Part shown: piece after piece, positions 62,390 through 64,000 of the stretch
Numbering within the stretch: the first letter of the stretch is position 1
How the letters are laid out: every line of letters starts with the position of its first letter
Made by a program: the position numbers and the translations under genes
The notes under the pieces: model-generated
Database searches by the model: none
What the model was told of the DNA's origin: nothing
The model's input: the letters and a program-made list of their open reading frames with translations, nothing else
Origin: Pseudanabaena sp. BC1403
GTDB taxonomy: Bacteria; Cyanobacteriota; Cyanobacteriia; Pseudanabaenales; Pseudanabaenaceae
Length of the DNA: 64,000 nucleotides
Assembly: GCF_002914585.1 (NCBI RefSeq)
Contig: NZ_PDDM01000029.1
Location: 1 to 64,000 of the forward strand
Direction of reading: 5' to 3'

Positions 62390-62424
62390 ATAGTTAAAAA
62401 ACTTGTCCAGTAAAGCTTCAGCCT

Positions 62425-63453
62425 ATGTCTAGTCGCCTTAAAGCCCTGTTTTATTACATTACAGCACGGTTGTTACTTGCACCGATCATGTTGTGGGCGA
62501 TCGCTACCGTCGTATTCCTGTTAATGCGAGCGACCCCTGGAGATCCCATCGATGCGATTTTAGGACCACGCGCTCCTGAGGAGGTTAAGGTTGCCTTGCG
62601 CGAACAAGTGGGGCTAACTGGATCTATATTTTCGCAATATTGGGAATATATACAGGATTTGTCCCGTTTTAATCTTGGTAAATCGATTAGTACCCGCGAG
62701 CAAACTGTTTGGCAAATCATTAAAAACTTTTTCCCAGCTACTGCTGAACTGGCGATGTATGCTCTGATTGTGGCTTTGGTGGTTGGATTAACAGTAGGCA
62801 TCATTGCGGCTCTACGCCCCAACACTAAATGGGATGTAGGTGGCAGATTATTTGGGATTATTACCTACTCATTGCCACTGTTTTGGGTGGGAATGATCTT
62901 GCAATTAGTATTTTCGGTGCAGTTGGGATGGCTGCCAATAGGAACACGTTTTCCTGCCAGTGCGGAGCCGCCTGTACAGATATTTGGGCTATATACGATT
63001 GATGCTTTGATTAAGGGCGATTGGCAAAGTCTTTGGACTAGTATCCAATATTTGATTTTGCCTGCGGCAAGTTTAGGCATCGTGATTAGTGGCATTTTTG
63101 AGCGGATCGTGCGGGTGAATTTGCGCCAAACTTTGCTGTCGGACTATGTGGAAGCGGCTAAAGCCAGAGGAATTAATTCCACAGCAATCTTGTTTAATCA
63201 TGCGCTGAAAAATGCGATGATCCCCGTAATTACAATTTTGGGTTTGACATTAGCGTCGATGTTAGGTGGCGCAGTGCTGACTGAAGTTACTTTTTCTTGG
63301 CCAGGGTTGGCAAATCGATTGTTTGAGGCGATCTCAGGGCGCGATTATCCAGTGGTTCAGGGAATAGTCGTATTTTTTGCGATCATCGTCACGATCGCGA
63401 GTATTCTCGTAGACATTGTTAATGCTTGGATTGATCCAAGGATTCGTTATTAA
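62425..63453 (+). CDS. ABC transporter permease, DppB type
   Basis: 342 aa, six transmembrane helices. N-terminal LAPIMLWAIATVVFLLMRATPGDPID is the hallmark of dipeptide/nickel-type permeases (DppB/OppB). EAA loop: EAAKARGINSTAILFNHALKNAMIPV. The partner permease (DppC type) and binding protein are not adjacent; cyanobacteria often keep dpp genes scattered. Confidence 0.94.
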   Translation: MSSRLKALFYYITARLLLAPIMLWAIATVVFLLMRATPGDPIDAILGPRAPEEVKVALREQVGLTGSIFSQYWEYIQDLSRFNLGKSISTREQTVWQIIKNFFPATAELAMYALIVALVVGLTVGIIAALRPNTKWDVGGRLFGIITYSLPLFWVGMILQLVFSVQLGWLPIGTRFPASAEPPVQIFGLYTIDALIKGDWQSLWTSIQYLILPAASLGIVISGIFERIVRVNLRQTLLSDYVEAAKARGINSTAILFNHALKNAMIPVITILGLTLASMLGGAVLTEVTFSWPGLANRLFEAISGRDYPVVQGIVVFFAIIVTIASILVDIVNAWIDPRIRY

Positions 63454-63510
63454 AGAGCTACTCAAAGCGTCATTTATCCTTCCAAAATCTTATTTTTTGT
63501 TGCTAGTGGT

Positions 63511-64000
63511 ATGAAAATAAAACCTATTTTTATCGGGATTGCGGTAGTTGGAGTTTTGCTGCTGGTGCTGAGCTTGAGCGCGGTGGGCAAGATTTTTGGA
63601 GCAAATCCCCGTGATGTTTTGGCGGGAGTCAAAACTCAGCCTCTAGCTGTGAAGTTTTTACCGCAGCGATCGCCTTTATTTTTATCGTTTTTGGTAAATC
63701 CAGACAAATTAGAATTATTCACCCAGTTGGCAGCGAAACCAAGCGATCGCGGCGATGTGCGGCATGAATTGTCTAACCTCAAACAGCAATTGCAGCAAAA
63801 CTGGTTGCTAGACTACGAGCGCGATATTCAACCTTGGCTCGATCAAGAAATCACCTTAGCCGTAACCGATGTTGATCTTGATCAGCAACCTGCTAATGGT
63901 TTGCAAACAGGATATCTATTAGCATTTGCAGCTAAAGATGCTGATCTTGCCAAAACAAGCATTGACGCTTTTTGGCAGAGATTGGCGGTGAATGGCTCAG
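63511..64000 (+). CDS. DUF3352 family protein, 3' end beyond the window
   Basis: ATG at 63511; the frame is open to the window edge (about 163 codons). A transmembrane helix (residues 5-27) precedes an ectodomain with QPLAVKFLPQRSPLFLSFLVNPDKL..., DRGDVRHELSNLKQQL and LDYERDIQPWLDQEITLAVTD, which fits the cyanobacterial DUF3352 pattern I recall. Truncated by the window only. Confidence 0.75.
   Translation, partial: MKIKPIFIGIAVVGVLLLVLSLSAVGKIFGANPRDVLAGVKTQPLAVKFLPQRSPLFLSFLVNPDKLELFTQLAAKPSDRGDVRHELSNLKQQLQQNWLLDYERDIQPWLDQEITLAVTDVDLDQQPANGLQTGYLLAFAAKDADLAKTSIDAFWQRLAVNGS

Overview
The window is cyanobacterial chromosome. The evidence is the abundant HIP1 octamer (GCGATCGC) on both strands and a gene set typical of oxygenic phototrophs: NtcA, the clock-output kinase SasA, a CpcS-type bilin lyase, a phycobiliprotein-like subunit with a phycobilisome linker, a plant-type zeta-carotene isomerase, RNase J, and several families otherwise restricted to cyanobacteria. 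The moderate GC content and tandem BLUF cyclases would suit a Pseudanabaena-like filamentous species, but that assignment is inference. There is no complete insertion sequence, CRISPR array, rRNA or prophage; one tRNA (Arg, ACG) is present. Gene order is mixed-strand with short operons.

Layout. 0-7.3 kb: cdsA, a J-domain protein, DUF3143, asd-dapA-rnj (lysine branch plus RNase J), DUF167, cbiT. 7.3-7.5 kb: a MITE nested inside an older palindromic repeat. 7.5-14.8 kb: rpiA, two tandem BLUF-adenylate cyclases followed by a Ser/Thr kinase, comB-like phosphatase, an adenine methylase overlapping a small nuclease-like gene. 15-22.2 kb: GAF histidine kinase, recJ, sasA, Z-ISO, SemiSWEET, coaE. 22.2-28.3 kb: Uma2 protein, secG, ntcA, prs, ftsZ, ftsQ. 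28.7-34 kb: htpG, truB, PPP phosphatase, aguB, yidD. 34-43 kb: double-ComFB protein, response regulator, carotenoid-type oxidoreductase, PHP protein, DUF2997, orphan HsdR-N-like protein, SLH lipoprotein, Kef-type antiporter. 43.5-48.8 kb: tRNA-Arg, LCP protein, sugar nucleotidyltransferase, multi-helix MscS-like protein, ABC ATPase. 49-54.7 kb: phycobiliprotein-like gene plus linker, UvrD-like protein, esterase, cysE. 55-57.3 kb: a tightly overlapping three-gene cassette of unknown function. 57.8-64 kb: amino-acid binding lipoprotein, a four-gene operon ending in cpcS, pfkA, a DppB-type permease and the start of a DUF3352 gene.

Themes. (1) Cyclic-nucleotide and light signalling: two BLUF cyclases with identical photosensor residues but a different residue at the purine-recognition position lie in line with a kinase; a tandem-ComFB protein of a nucleotide-second-messenger receptor family lies 23 kb away. 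(2) Intergenic space is crowded with long, often perfect hairpins, several of which overlap stop codons; at least three families recur, one copy has clean terminal inverted repeats with a 10-bp target duplication. (3) The 55.0-57.3 kb cassette (TIGR04255-like protein, HTH protein, and a protein with a TQTCDI motif) is the best candidate for an undescribed multi-gene system. Starts were moved from the longest frame where family length, ribosome-binding sites or neighbour overlap argued for it.
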